Shown piece by piece: positions 19,850 to 32,420 of a stretch of DNA of 64,000 bases. Where the stretch lies: the NCBI GenBank assembly GCA_030710605.1, contig CP092886.1:165508573-165572572 (forward strand), given 5' to 3'. Both the position numbers and the translations under genes were made by a program. Each line of letters starts with the position of its first letter. The first letter of the stretch is position 1. The notes under the pieces are model-generated. The model did no database searches and had not been told where the DNA came from. It worked only from the letters and a program-made list of their open reading frames with translations. The DNA comes from Cordylochernes scorpioides. Taxonomy: Eukaryota > Arthropoda > Arachnida > Pseudoscorpiones > Chernetidae.

Positions 19850-19960
19850 TAAAGTTGTTGTTGTCGTGTCCAAAGAAGAGTCTCAGACGTCTCCATGCAT
19901 CTCCATCACAGCAGCAGCAATATCCACTATCTTGGGTGCTTTGCTAAAGTAAAATATATA
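19850..19960 (+). repeat. Dispersed repeat shared with 40595-40680
   Basis: The segment 'gtgtccaaagaagagtctca' and its flanks occur in the same orientation near 40600. The element class is unknown. Confidence 0.5.
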
Positions 19961-20169
19961 TATAGTCTGACCTCTTTAGTTAGACTGTGGGCGGCATGGA
20001 AATCTAAGTGGAGTCAGACAACAAATTATTTATCATAAAATCAACTTTTAATTACATTTATTTAATACAAATTATCAGAAGGGGTTAAATTGTTGTATAC
20101 TACATGTTGATGTTCTTTTTTATTCTGTCGTAGTCAAATATCATTTCAATATTATAAAATGTTAGATAT

Positions 20170-20325
20170 ATGTACACAAGGTAATAAGACCAAATTCAAA
20201 TAAATAAATAGTGTGTGACGTTTCGGTAACAACACTGTTACCGAAACGTCACACACTATTTATTTATTTGGTCTTATTACCTTGTGTTTCTAATCTATAA
20301 TATAAATTGTGCCTTATCACAATAT
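20170..20325. repeat. Family A foldback repeat, copy 11
   Basis: Short, well kept foldback: arms meet at GGTAACAACACTGTTACCG, flanked by GTGTGTGACGTTTC and its mirror. Confidence 0.8.
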
Positions 20326-20334
20326 CTTTTAGGT

Positions 20335-20600
20335 TGTTTAATTTAAGGCTAGAACCCTATTTAGTGTGCATTCTAGCTGATCAATTTTCAAAAGGCATGG
20401 TTGTCTTTCCTCTTCTGTATGTTATATCAAATAACAGGACATTATAAGACACCCCAGTATTTATGCGGTGACTAGCAGTGGCTTAAGTCAGATCTGAATT
20501 GTCCTGGAGGAAACAAAAAACCTTTGCGATGTCATTGCTAATATTTGCGACGCATTGTAACATCTTTAAGCACAGTGAGCATACGCTATGGCCACTGTGC
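20335..20600 (+). repeat. Repeat R, third copy
   Basis: Matches 428-600 ('tgatcaattttcaaaaggca', 'tcctggaggaaac') and, in reverse, 1-115. Confidence 0.7.
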
Positions 20601-21804
20601 CCCGTGTGCCAAAGCCAAATCTTTAGCAATCAATTTATAATTAGACACGAATTATCAAATGTCAACATTTTATTTTAAAAATTGGTCGAATTAACGAGGT
20701 TATACTGTACAAAAATTGAAATACCAAGAATTATAAGGCACAATTTGGATTATAGATTATAAATGCAGGTTAATAAGATCAAGCCCTTATAAGAATAAGT
20801 CGTGTAGGCTGCTCTGCCATCATTGTTGACAGACACACTCATTCTGGTGTCCACTTTCACAGATCAACCTGCTCTGTACAGTCCAACTGTCTTGTCCTGC
20901 TCTGCCAACTCGGCATAGACAACTTTGGGGCAGCTCTTCTTTCAGGCCAACTGCTGATATCCACTGGACTCTTGTCTGCTCCATGACACTCTAGCAGCAC
21001 CTTACCTGTCACACTGCTGTCACCACTCTGTCTTGTCCACACTCCCTGGAATCTGTCAATCATTATTTCCTTGGGAAACCTACCTGTATACCTCATTACT
21101 TAATGATTTACCCATATTTTGCCTCTTGGGATAGGAAATACAGATGCATCATTGCCATTCTTCCAAATGTAATTTTCTGCACTAATTCAACTGGTATAGG
21201 GTTATGTACTTGTGGGAAAGCACAATACTTGGGCTCTATCTGGCCACAGTTCATTTCTCTCTTATTAAATCCCACCATCAAGAGAATGTTACATAGTAAG
21301 CCTATGGTTTACCTTTAGTTCTCTCACCTCCTCCAAGTCTGGACAATGACCTTACTTCACTACATGAGGAAAACCTCTCACAACACTCTCAACAATTAAA
21401 ATTTACATTTTCATAATATTTTGATCACTTTCTCTATTTAGCTTTCGTTATTATTATTATTTTTTATGTAAAGGTCTTTCTTAGATTTGATTAATTATTT
21501 TCATCAGCTACAGAAATTACTTTATCCAGCAGTGTATATTATGTGAAAGAAATGTTTAATTTTATTTTGCAGTTTGATGTGGTAATGAAGCCTGAAAGTG
21601 GCTTTCATTTAAAGCAGCGGTCTCTTGTTCAGAAATTCTCCTTCATTTCCACCACCATATTTTTGAATAGTATTTTTTATAGCAGAAATAAATATTATAT
21701 AAAAGGGCGTATCTGGATCTGTAAAGAAAAAAAAAAAAACTTTTTTTTTTCTCAAAATATTTTGAGAGATTGCTCCCTCTTTATCCCTCTATAAATATAT
21801 TTTA

Positions 21805-22010
21805 TGATAAGGCACACAATTTGGATTATAGATAATAAACATAAGGTAACAAGACCAAATCCAAATAAATAAATAGTGTGCGATGTTTCGGTAATAGCGT
21901 TGTTACCATCTGATGCAGCGCTTTTGTCTGAAGATGGTAACAACACTGTTACCAAAACGTCATTCACTTTTTATTTAATTTGATTTGGTCTTATTACCTC
22001 TTGTGCTTAA
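21805..22010. repeat. Family A foldback repeat, copy 12
   Basis: Complete arms around a centre near 21915, with the plus-strand core CUGAAGA, U, GGUAACA stem near 21927. Confidence 0.8.
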
Positions 22011-22055
22011 AATATATTTTAAAAAGACAAAATTTTAAAAGGAAATAAGAACAAA

Positions 22056-22360
22056 TTTGGGGGGTCGGTGGAAGGGTGGTTTAAACCGTTGGTTGTCAAC
22101 TGCTATGACCCGGGATCGAATCCCGCATTGGGCATTTTTTCTAATTGAAAAAAAAAAAAAATTGCTTCAATGGCTCCCGATTCTTTCAAAAGTCCAAACC
22201 CACCAGGGAGTGCAAGTAACCAAACAGGGTTCGGCACATTTGTAAGTGCAAAAGTCGAACTGCTTTTCACTTGTGTAGACATGTGGTGCATCTACAGTAA
22301 AAGCAGTGGCCAACTTCTACCCACCATGATTATCATGGCCTCTACCATGTGTACTAGGGA
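22056..22360 (+). mobile_element. tRNA-derived SINE, copy 3
   Basis: Head with B-box GGGATCGAATCCC at about 22111, then the same body as at 1838 ('aaagtccaaacccaccaggg', 'ttgtgtagacatgtggtgc', 'accatgattatcatggcc'). Confidence 0.65.
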
Positions 22361-22369
22361 TAATAATAG

Positions 22370-22690
22370 AACAAATTTAAATTAATAAAAGTGTGTAACA
22401 TTTTGGTAACAATATAGTACCATCATCGATAAGGCACAATTTGGATTATAAATCATAAACACAAGGTAATAAGACCAAATCCAAATAAATAAATAGTGTG
22501 TGGCGTTTCAGTAACAGCGTTTTTACCATCTTCAGACAAAAGTACTGAATCTTTGTCTGAAGATGGTAACAACGCTGTTACCAAAATGTCACACACTATT
22601 CATTTATTTGGAGTTGGTTTTATTTACCTTGTGTTTAGTACCATCATCATTCAGTACTTTGTCTAATGATGGTAACAATGCTCTAACTGA
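22370..22690. repeat. Family A foldback repeat, copy 13 (two overlapping)
   Basis: A full copy centred near 22550, nested inside outer fragments of another ('aacaatatagtaccatcatc' on the left, 'gatggtaacaatgct' on the right). 22691-23550 is AT-rich with no recognisable feature. Confidence 0.75.
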
Positions 22691-23554
22691 AACATTGAAC
22701 ATTAATTCCAAACATTTTGTAGGGGGGCTTTATTTATTGTAAAAAGTTTTATTTTGGCTTCTACTTAGCTTTTTCCGCATCTAAGCAAAAAGAAAATTGA
22801 AGCTGTTATAGATTTCGAATTGATTGTGATAGAACACACTTTGCCTCAATATTAGCTAGGAAAAAAAAAATTAAATATGCTGTAAAAATGTTGAATAAAA
22901 ATGTTTATGAAAAATATATAAATTAAAAAAAATGTAAATAAAAATGTTTGAAATGATATCAAAAGAGAGTTATTCTGAAGTATTTTACTTGTTGTAACGA
23001 CTGACGGAAACCGATACTTAGCAAAGGAAAGATTAAGAGAACCCAAATGACAGGACAAACATTGACGTGTTTGATCAAATATCGCAGAAATTTCCCTACA
23101 TGTTGAGCCCAAGTCATGTATAATATGCATCTTGACTATTAAAAATACTTAAAATTCAACTTTGGAGGGTTTAATTCATTTGACAAGTGTAAACTCAAAT
23201 TATTTATTATCGACCCATCCTCCCATCACAACACATTGGATTTTGGTCAAATTAAATTTTTACGAGTTTTTTTTTTTAATCGTGCAGCGTATGTGTGTCT
23301 GTTTTTTCGATTTTCAACATAAATTTTGAACTTGAAAATAATTTTTTAAATAATAGAGAGAGATATATTTTGAAATAAAACAATAATAAAAAACCTATAT
23401 AGGATGTTTCAATTTTAAAATTCGAGTGATGTTTTACTTATTCGAAAGAACAAGCATTGATTTATATTTCATGAAAAAAATGATTTTTAAATATTCTAAA
23501 TTCCTTAAAATTATAAGGGAAATTTAAGAAAAAATTTGATATCTGTTAAATTAA

Positions 23555-24087
23555 TTGAAAAAAATTCCTCTGAAAAAAAGGTTCCTGGAGAAACCTTTAA
23601 CTCCAACCAAAAGAAAAAAAAAAGGAATAGGTTTTCAGAGAGAATCCACCTTCTCAAAGAAACATTTCCACAATAACCAATCATTAACAGTATTATCAGG
23701 AAAAAATGGCTTGAAAATACGTAAAAAGACTAAAGTTCATGTTCTCAAGCCCACCATATCGAGGAACGCAAGACCTACAGCAAGGCTCTTTTTTAAAAGT
23801 ACCTGGCAGGTGAAAAATGGAAGAATATTGTGTTACACTGGACGAGGTATGGGTTTACCTCAATGATAGCAACTAATCCTGTGCCATTTTCAACGCAAAC
23901 TCTCAACTTTCAGAACTGGGTCAAGCAATGCATGGAAAGTTTCTTAAAGGACTTCATGATCGTTGCAGGTTTCTGCTATAATAGGAAGCTTTCTATAAAG
24001 AAGATACACCCAAATGTCATGATAAATTCGCCAAACTACCAAAGATTTGTCTCTTGGCCATTATATAAGATTATATTAGACAATTAG
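23555..24087 (+). pseudogene. Mariner-family transposase relic
   Basis: Broken in several frames. Visible pieces: 'KVHVLKPTISRNARPTA', then in another frame 'VTLDEVWVYLND' (the first catalytic aspartate region of a DDE transposase), then 'ESFLKDFMIVAGFCYN'. This matches the middle of a mariner-like transposase with the stretch CVTLDE. There is no N-terminal helix-turn-helix and no C-terminal third acidic residue before the sequence ends at the edge of the giant LTR element at 24120, which may have cut it. Confidence 0.7.
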
Positions 24088-24119
24088 GTTCCATTTTTCT
24101 ATCCAAGCGACTCAAAATC

Positions 24120-25927
24120 TGTTGAGTCATTTTTAATGTCCTATTTGAGGACATCTCAATCTTATACTTTGTCTCTTAGCTCAGCAACAACATTGTTTAG
24201 TTATATACCAACTTAGGCTTAAACTCGGATACACGTATAGTAGGATATAGCGAACACAAAAGATCCATGTTTAATACATAATGTGCATTTTTGTTTTCAG
24301 GATAAAAGTAACACAAACACTTATTTAAAAATAATAAATCAAGAGCTTTATTGTTATCTCAGTGGATCTTACAAATTTCATTTAATGGGTATTTCTACAT
24401 GGACAAAAAATTTTTGTTTAAGGATTTCAAGCAAGAATGAATTTTTTCACCTATTAAAAACATAGATATGCCTTTCTCAGCATATAAAACACGCCATAAT
24501 TGGCAAACATACCAAATAAAAACATAATGGCACATGACCCTTTGTTCTACCTTAGTAGATCTTCTTACAAACTTTCGTTTGTAGGCAGTACTAAATGAAC
24601 ATAAAATCTATTTTCTTTATCAGACCCTAAGACTCCATACAAAGGACAAAATATGAATTTTTCTTACCTATTAAAAAAAATAAGCTAAAAATATTGTCTT
24701 TGACATATTAAATATACCCTAAATTAATAGAGAAGATGTTAACATACCGTTTCTCCTGGATGCCAGCGCTCTCTCCCAGATAGATCTCTTTCATACGCCT
24801 TCCGCTCAAAAACTGACTGTTATTTTTCAAACAGCCCCCAAAGTAAATCGTCATCTTCCTACAGAGTAAAAAAAAAATAATATTCTTAGAATATTATTAA
24901 ATAATAAAATATAATTATTTTTTTTTTAAGAGAAAATTTTGAAATAATAAATATAAATGCTTATTCTCTTTGAGAAATTTATAATAATTTCTTCTTCAAG
25001 AATTTTAAATAACTAGACACACCCATTTTATCTAGATATGTGAGTGATCGATTTTATTCATTTTAGAATAAAATAAATAATAAAGGTAAATTATATCATT
25101 TCTCTTATTAAAAGGTAATCTGGATTAGTAATAAAATATACTAAAATCTGACATGTTTGCCCCTTTGAGAAATTTAGACAGTAATTTCTTCGTTAAAAAA
25201 TAAAAATAAATAAGGAAATACATCCAATCTATCTGGATATACCAGTAATTGGCTTTATTCACTTTAGAATAAAGAAAAAAAATATTTAGAAAATTCTCGG
25301 AATGGTAATAAAATCCTTTTGGACGTTTCATCTTGCATAAAAGAAAAAATGATCGGTATTATTTCATATATTCACATATGTACATAGTTTGTATATCCTC
25401 CGTTGGACCTCTCTGCAATGGGCTTCTGGATCCTTGGGCAGGACCCGTGTCATCCCCGGCTGGGTGTCTTCCCCGGCTACTGGTCTTTAAAGGCATATGT
25501 GTCATCTCCACCTTTCTGGACTTTAAAGGCATAGGTGTCATCCCCAGCTTTCTGGACTTTAAAGGCATAGGTGTCATCTCCAGATTTCTGGACTTAAGAG
25601 TATCGTTGAGGTTCCTCGTTGGGGAATTCTCCATCTTTCTACAGCGGGTCTTGGAGTACACGCCCAGGGTTGCTTCTAGTCCTTCATTTTCCAATCTGCC
25701 TCGTTGTTGTCCTTCTGTGGAGGGTTGGCCAGTATCTCGGTCATGGTACCACCAGCGTCACCTCCGATTTGGGCGTCCTCCCCTGCTTTGACCTTTAGAG
25801 CACCGTCGGCCACCGTTGTGGGATCTCCATCTGGACACCAAACATTTTCGGCAAGACACTGTGTATATATATGATGTAAATGTTTACATCATTGTTGGGT
25901 CTATTTTGTGAAAAATCTGGCCCAACA
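24120..25927 (-). repeat. 3' LTR of giant element (1808 bp)
   Basis: About 99% identical by eye to 38231-40041. It contains three ~36-bp units of a minisatellite ('ctttaaaggcataggtgtca') at about 25484-25595. It encloses matching open frames on both strands (25333-25791 plus, 25359-25694 minus), which I take as by-products of this GC-richer repeat rather than genes. Confidence 0.92.
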
Positions 25928-25945
25928 ATTCCTCCCCTGCCAGAG
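25928..25945 (-). promoter_or_regulatory. Polypurine tract of giant element
   Basis: GGCAGGGGAGGAAT on the minus strand, directly before the 3' LTR start TGTTGGGCC. Confidence 0.75.
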
Positions 25946-26646
25946 TGAAAAAAAAAGCGTCTTTCAATTCAGATCTGTTTATGCTCTATGATAAATATGA
26001 ATTTGGAAGAAATGCATTTTTTTACGATACTAGTATGTACAATCACCGATACTCAGGCAAAGAGGGAACTAACGCGCCATGGTACTTAGAACAGGTTAAC
26101 TCGTAGTATTATTGGACGGAGATCTTATCCTACCATTTAGTGGGCAAAGTACTAAGCCCATCTTTCGCTGTCTGTATGCCAGAGGGTTTGGCCTAGATGT
26201 GAGGTGAATCCACACGTTCCCAGCCGCAGTCCCTATAGGTGGAGATGGGGGGTGGTCTATACACAGATTCTGTACAAACAGATCCTTAGACCGTTCTGGA
26301 TAAACATAATCATATGAGCGCCAATGAATTGTGCGTGTAAATGTAGATATGCCCAATTCCTAAAACACATCTAAAATTTTTTTTATTAACTCTATATGAT
26401 GAGATACATGTGATAATAAAAGAATGACTATACACGGTTACATAAGGTAAAAATTAAATTGGCATATGCTATCAAATAACGATAATAATAGGGCAAACAG
26501 AAACGAGGGGAATGAATATGTATATCAAAGTTGAACGAGTAAGATATATGCCGAAATGAAGCAATGCAGATATACACAATGATACATGAAAAAAATTTTA
26601 AATGGATATATATGCCATAAGTAGAAAGGAAATGACTCGATATATA

Positions 26647-27597
26647 CAAGGTGCGTTCATTAATTTCCAGGACTGGTTAAAAAATAAAATAAATAAAAAA
26701 GCTAGAGAAAAATATTTTTTTACAGAGTTGAATATTGGACATTCGACCACACCTGACTGAAAGCACGAGTCTCGTGGCGCACGCGCCGATCTAAAAATAG
26801 AACAAAACAACTTCCTTGTAAGGTTCGCATTTCTAATTTTAAAATGGCCATTTTCGAAGAGCAGAGAATCTGCATTAAGTTTTTTTTTTAATTTAAAAAA
26901 GTGCTACTTAGACGTATGAATTGATTAAAGAAGCTTTTGGCGATGCAGCTTTATCCCGTTCAAGAACTTTTGAATGATTTTCACGCTTCCAAAAAGGTCG
27001 GGAAAAGCTAAACGATGATCAGCATACTGGGCGTCCAAGATCATTTCGTTGCGAGGAAAACAAGCTCAAAATAAAGGAGTTAATTAATCTAACAAAGAAA
27101 TTCTATCAAAGACTTATCTTCAGAGACTGGACTATCTGTTTATTTGGGGATAATGAGGTGCTTAAGGGAGGCAGTGCGCCTTAAAAGACCTGAAAGATGG
27201 CAAAACAATGACTGGATACTTCACGTCGGTAATGCGCGGCCGCACACAGCCCATGTTGTTTTGCAGTTCTTGGCCAAGCATTCAACCATACAGATCCCTC
27301 ATCCACCCTATTCCCCCGACTTAGCCCCCAATGACTTTTTCCTCTATCCTAAATTGAAAATGAACTTGAAAGGACGGAAATTTGACAACGTTGATATGAT
27401 ACAAGCTGAATCGAAGGCAACTTTGAGGAATCTCTCAAAAAGTGATTTTATCTCCTGCTTCGACAATTGGAAAAAAAGATGGAACGGGTGTATTGAGGCA
27501 GGAGGGGCATATTTTGAAAAATATTGAATTAGTTTTTTTATTTGTTTTATTTTTTCAAAGATACAGAGCAGTCCTGGAAATTAATGAACGCACCTTG
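26647..27597 (+). mobile_element. Mariner transposon (951 bp), internally deleted
   Basis: Perfect inverted ends: CAAGGTGCGTTCATTAATTT at the left and its inverse ending CGCACCTTG at the right, with TA on both sides (26645-26646, 27598-27599). At 951 bp it is shorter than a full mariner (about 1.3 kb). It lies inside the giant LTR element. Confidence 0.92.
26844..27527 (+). pseudogene. Mariner transposase, decayed, catalytic aspartate lost
   Basis: The start 'MAIFEEQRICIKF' at 26844 opens the N-terminal DNA-binding region, which has frameshifts and stops. After an internal deletion the C-terminal half is open from about 27144: 'HVGNARPHTA' where family members have HDNA, so the second catalytic aspartate is G; then 'PHPPYSPDLAPNDFFLYPKL' with the third aspartate kept; and 'RWNGCIEAGGAYFEKY' at the end. 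It is of the DD34D mariner group and cannot be active. Confidence 0.88.
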
Positions 27598-27649
27598 TAT
27601 ATAGGATATACAATGATAAACAAATGAATATATAAGCTGTGATTAAATC

Positions 27650-28090
27650 CTTCATTCAGTACATTTGTCCGAAGATGCTAACAACGCTTTTACCGAAATG
27701 TCATACACTATCTATTTATTTTGAGATCGGCCTCGTTATCTTGATTTTATAGTCTATAATTCAAACTGTGCTCTATCTATATATAAATATACCTGAATAT
27801 AATAAGAAAGGAAATATACATGGTGGATGGTATATATTAAATGAGTAAATACTATCTCAGGATAATAAATACGCCAAAATTTGGATGAATATGCTATGTA
27901 GGAAGGAAATAACGTTGATATGGAAGATACATTATGATAAATAAACAAAATATATATATATACGCTGTAGCTAAACTTATTTAGTGCATCTTGTCTGAAG
28001 ATGGTAACGACGCTGCTACCAAAATGTCACACATCATGTGTTTGGATTTGGTCTCGACATTTTATGTCTATAATCCAAATTGTACCTTAT
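27650..28090. repeat. Two family A partial copies
   Basis: Right-arm fragments at 27650-27775 and 27990-28090, each with 'cttgtctgaagatggtaac' or a variant and the 'tgtcacac' flank. Between them lies AT-rich DNA with a repeated 'atataaatatac(c/a)tgaatataata' unit. 28091-29040 shows nothing I can name. Confidence 0.6.
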
Positions 28091-29046
28091 ATATATATAT
28101 AAATATACATGAATATAATAAAAAAATTATACATGGCAAATGGTATTATTGAATACATAATATAACGAAGAAATAAATATGCACTGAGGATCATGGGCAT
28201 TTCGCGAGTACTTCAAAATTTACATGTATTATTTAAAAAATTTGTTCCTACTAACTTGTCACTGGGAGTGTTTGTCTGACGTGTTCTCCGCCCCTCTTAG
28301 CCATGATGGAAAAAAAATAGAAATCTTAGTAGTCAGTAATTCTTTAGACCAGATTATTCCCAAATTACCCTATCTGGGGTGACAATCTTACTTCTCTTTT
28401 TCTTTAGTTGAACACTGTTGTTAACCTCTGTTATACATTGTTTAGCTCATCCATAGAATGTGTACTCGTATTTTTAACCAATAAATTCACTTTAGTAAAA
28501 TACATAGATTAACCTCGAAGGAATAAATGATGATGACTAACAACCTAGGTCTAACTTATACCTTACGATATATATTCTCTCACACTTTGGTTCTTATTAT
28601 CTCTCTGTAAATTTGACTCTTTTTTCAAAAAAAAAAAAATTATATTCAATCCCCCCTTAAAAACTTCCTCCTTCTTCAATCTGGCATACAGTATTGGCTT
28701 GTTCTGGTAATCTGCTTCAAAAGCTCATTTAGGTGTCCTACTAATTTAAAATATATCTTATCTTAAAATGAGTTACTCTCGAAAAAAAATAAAATTCTAC
28801 TTACTAATTGGTATTTAGACTTGAACGTATGGTAGACAATAGTCTTTAATTAGGTGATTAACTTTTGCTAGCCTGGGGCGATATAAAACACAAAGAATCT
28901 GGACAGTCCATCTGTCACTTTGCTAACTGGTACCTAAAATCTGTAGACGGAATCGCCTCGTCTAATTGTAACTTATCTCTCACGCGCTCTAATTGTTAAC
29001 CCTCATTAGAAACCCCCTTTAGGCTTTGACTTAGAAACAAGGAGTG

Positions 29047-30420
29047 TTATAGGGAATTCACTTTTACCCACCACATGTTCCAAGTTTGTCCATAGAGGAT
29101 TGGTTCCAGGCTGCGCAATATATAGAAGAGCTTCCAACGTGCCGATCTTTCCCAACCTCCCGTCTGAATCACCCTCATCTCAACAACGCTTAAAGCGTCG
29201 TAAACTACGATGTCAGATCGGTTATCCGAGGTTTGTCGCTGTACACTTAGCTTGCGACATCGGCAACTAAATCCCCCACCTAGCACAAAGTTCACCTGAT
29301 ACCTCTCCGTTCCCTCTAATGAGGAGAAGTTTTGTGGGCTTTCTGGTCTGATCATAACCTCCCACAATCTTCCAGTCTGAGAATCAAGACATGATCATTA
29401 TCTACGACTCTTAGAGTTCAAGTTGATATAATGAAGTAGAGTAATTGATTACCCTAATAAAAGAAATCATACTTATACTCCTTTAAAAGAAGGCCTAACA
29501 AAGGGAGCGAATACCTTCCTATCAATAGAGTTGTACAGTCCTGCGAGGCTATCGGTCCTAACAAATAAAGAAATCAAAATTAAAATCGCACTTATTAGTT
29601 CCCTAAGATTATTCTAACGTACCTTTGGTCTAACAGTATAATAGTTTTTAACTTTGTCAACATTCATTAGTCATTCCATTCATACATATTTCATTCACAG
29701 ACTGCATACATACTATAGTTAAAAATTGCTACAAATGCCAAAGTACTAAGTAATCTCATCAATAGACCCTAATTATAAAAATCTTTCAGGACAAAATGTG
29801 AAATCAAATAAAACAATCAAATTAAAACAAATTGGGGACTAAATATCCCAATTTACTCAAAGGAAAATGCCTCTTACAAGCTCTATATAAATTACCTGTA
29901 TTTAGATAAATAATATTTATACTTAAACAAATAAAAAAAATTTTTGATTGTTAACAATCAAATGCTGAAATCTAACCTATCATTAAAACTGTGCGTCTAA
30001 CAGTTTGAAAATCATCTTCTTATCTTGGCACTTGGTGTCTAAACAAGCGAATCATCAAAACTAGCACTTAAATTGGAGCGAACTGAACTTCGAGCACTTA
30101 CCTCATTGCCAAACATGGTAGATCTACAAGTGTTTGCCAACCCTACTTCCTATATAAGGTTATTGGCGTCTTCCCTTCCCTGCTATTCAGCTAAACCCCT
30201 CCTTTGGAATCGTAGGGCTTTCAATACTCAACCTGCTCTGGGATTTAACAACAGAGATCACTTGTTATCCTATAACATATCAATTCTTAGACCACAACTG
30301 CCTTACACACTCTCATTAGAAATTCTCTTTGGGCTGCATCCTGGACATAAGGGATTACAGGGTGTCAAGTTTTAACCCAACGCATATTCCGAGCCCGCCC
30401 ATAGTGAATAGGTTATAAGC
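29047..30420 (-). other. Interior of giant element with a diverged internal duplication
   Basis: The stretch 28990-29110 resembles 30310-30420 (shared 'cattagaaa', 'cccac', 'catattcc/catgttcc', 'cccatag'), so an old ~1.3-kb duplication is likely. A 106-residue minus frame (29047-29367) has no family resemblance I recognise. Confidence 0.35.
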
Positions 30421-30796
30421 ACAGCAGTTATCTAGTGCGTCTAAGTTCCTTTATCTAATTTTTAAAGTTGAACCAAAGTTCAGAACCCTAAACAAAATAA
30501 AAAAATAAACTGTTGAACTTAGTTCAATCTTAGACCACATTGTGTTATTATAAACACAACAAACAAAAAAAACCTCCTAGATTCACTTTCTCATATTAAA
30601 GCTCAATGTAGCAAAAAAAAAAAAACTGAAAAAAAAACCCCTTACAGTGACACTTAGAATCTAAAACCAAGGTTGTAGTTAAAAAAAAAACTGAAAACTC
30701 TTTAAGACCATATTCTAAGACCTTTAAATCACTTTCTAACACTTCATACTATGATCAAAATTTAACTAAAATTTAGTACACATTCTATAGATTTAC

Positions 30797-30988
30797 TCAT
30801 TGACAACCTGGGCATGACTTACACCCTGTGGGCTTCTTGACCCTGGTTGAACGGCGTATTTCAAGGCCGCCTACATTGTCCTCAATTACCCCATTCACTA
30901 TCCCTAGTGGATTTATTAAGATTGTCGTCTCTTGTGGTTCCTCTGGTTCTACAGGCCTAGGTGAATATATAGGATACGTTGGATGCAC
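30797..30988 (-). other. Short frame resembling the C-terminal tail of an LTR polyprotein
   Basis: Minus-strand frame with a proline-rich part and 'IRRSTRVKKPTGCKSCPGC'. RRSxRVxKP tails are common at the end of integrase polyproteins, so this may be the last trace of pol in the giant element. No other pol part is seen. Weak call. Confidence 0.3.
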
Positions 30989-31019
30989 CCAGTGGTCTTC
31001 ATCATTGATGATATCCTAA

Positions 31020-31440
31020 CACTAAAATAAGGTTGTGAAAACCCCTTTCAACGATGAACTAACATTAAAACACGGTTGTGAAACTCTTTAAATGATATAC
31101 TACACAAAGACAAGGTTGTGACAACTCTTTAAAGGTGACATACTAACATTAAAACACGGTTGTGAAACTCTTTAAAGGTGACATACTAACATTAAAACGA
31201 GATTGTGAAACTCTTTACAATGACACACAAACACTAAACAGGTTGTGAAAAACTCTTTAAAGATGACAAACTAACATTAAAACAGGGTTGTGACAACTCC
31301 TTAAAGATGACGTACTAACACTAAAACAAAGTGTTGTTAAAAAAGAAAAGAAACTGAGTAACTCCTTAAAATTATATATCAACACTAAAACAAAAATTGT
31401 AGCCAGAAAAAAAAAACCTGAAAACTCTTCAAGGAAATTC
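31020..31440. repeat. Tandem repeat, ~43-bp unit, about nine copies
   Basis: 'ggttgtgaaactctttaaag' recurs at about 31031, 31074, 31113, 31158, 31199, 31241 and 31286 with spacing 39-45. The last units are diverged. Further weak units precede it at 30600-30720. Confidence 0.85.
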
Positions 31441-31689
31441 TGGCTCCTCAAAAAAATGGAATATATATTTGTTATTTAATATAACCTAACATTATAACTA
31501 ATATGGACTTATACATATAGATTAATGCATACAGTTACTGAACTTTAGACAAATTAGCTTATACAAACTCCCAGTGCATATTTTGTACTATTTACAAATA
31601 TTGGCCTCTAGGCTAGAACAAATTATCCATTAGCGCTACATGGTGAAGAGTCAAAAAATCATTCTATCGAGGCAATAGTGCAGTCAACA

Positions 31690-32420
31690 ACTACTCTTTA
31701 AACATTGAACGCACCTTCTCCTATCATCTTCCCACCGTCTTCCTACCAACCTTTATCTTCTATTTACAAACTCTTTTTCAACTTTCCTGAATTCCTTCTC
31801 TTTCAACATCTTTCCGCATCTTTCAACACTTCCTCTCTGTCGATTTTCGACATGCTTTGACACCTTTCTAATACTTCTTTCTTTCAACACCATTCGACTC
31901 CTTTTTGTTCCATCTCTTTCAACTGCTTTAATATCTCTCAACATTTCTTTCTGTCGATCCTTGATATCCTTCGACACCTTTTTAGCATATCTCTTTTACA
32001 CTTCATAACATCTTTCACTGTCGATTTTCGACATCCTTTGACAGTCCCTTCTATTCCTTTCATCTCTCTTCATCTCTATTCATCTCCTTTAACACTTTAC
32101 ATCTCTTTTCAACTCCTTTTCATCATCTCTTAATGCCATTCAACCCTCTTTCATTACCTTACACCTCTCATCACTTCTCGTCGATCTCCACCTTTTTCAC
32201 CCCTTTCATCACTTTCTCACTTTACGACATCCTTCAACGTATTTCAACACCTTTCTCGCATCTCTCTTCCATCGCTTGCAACACATTTCAACGCTTTTTC
32301 ATCACTCTTTCATCATCCTTTTAACGCCATTCAACTCTCTTTCATCATCTTTCTACCACATCATTCAACTCTTTTTCATCGCTTTTAACACATTTCAACG
32401 CCCTTTCATCCCTCTGGAGT
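31690..32420 (+). repeat. Pyrimidine-rich low-complexity block (~730 bp)
   Basis: The plus strand is dominated by C/T with degenerate 'cctttcaacacctttcatca'-like units. The minus strand is thus purine-rich. Short frames in it (such as 31753-31977 minus, rich in K/R/E) are artefacts of composition. 32421-34730 is of ordinary complexity without a recognised gene. Confidence 0.8.

Larger units (their letters stand above)
19964..20709. mobile_element. Larger MITE with nested repeats
   Basis: Imperfect terminal inverted repeats: 'tatagtctgacctctttagt' at the left and 'attaacgaggttatactgta' at the right. Inside are a family A foldback (20170-20325) and repeat R (20335-20600). The ends resemble Tc1/pogo termini. 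No transposase is seen. 20710-21800 holds mostly unrecognised sequence: a small family A scrap near 20740, then about 1 kb in which I see no gene. Confidence 0.45.

Noticed and set aside
20857-21096. 79-residue minus frame in a GC-richer patch
   Set aside because: No motif, no splice context I can support, no second copy in the window.
25333-25791. 152-residue plus frame (and 111-residue minus frame), present twice with near identity
   Set aside because: Both lie in the two LTRs of the giant element and span its minisatellite. The duplication reflects the LTR pair, not selection on a protein.
31753-31977. Minus-strand K/R/E-rich frame
   Set aside because: Product of the polypurine strand; composition explains it.
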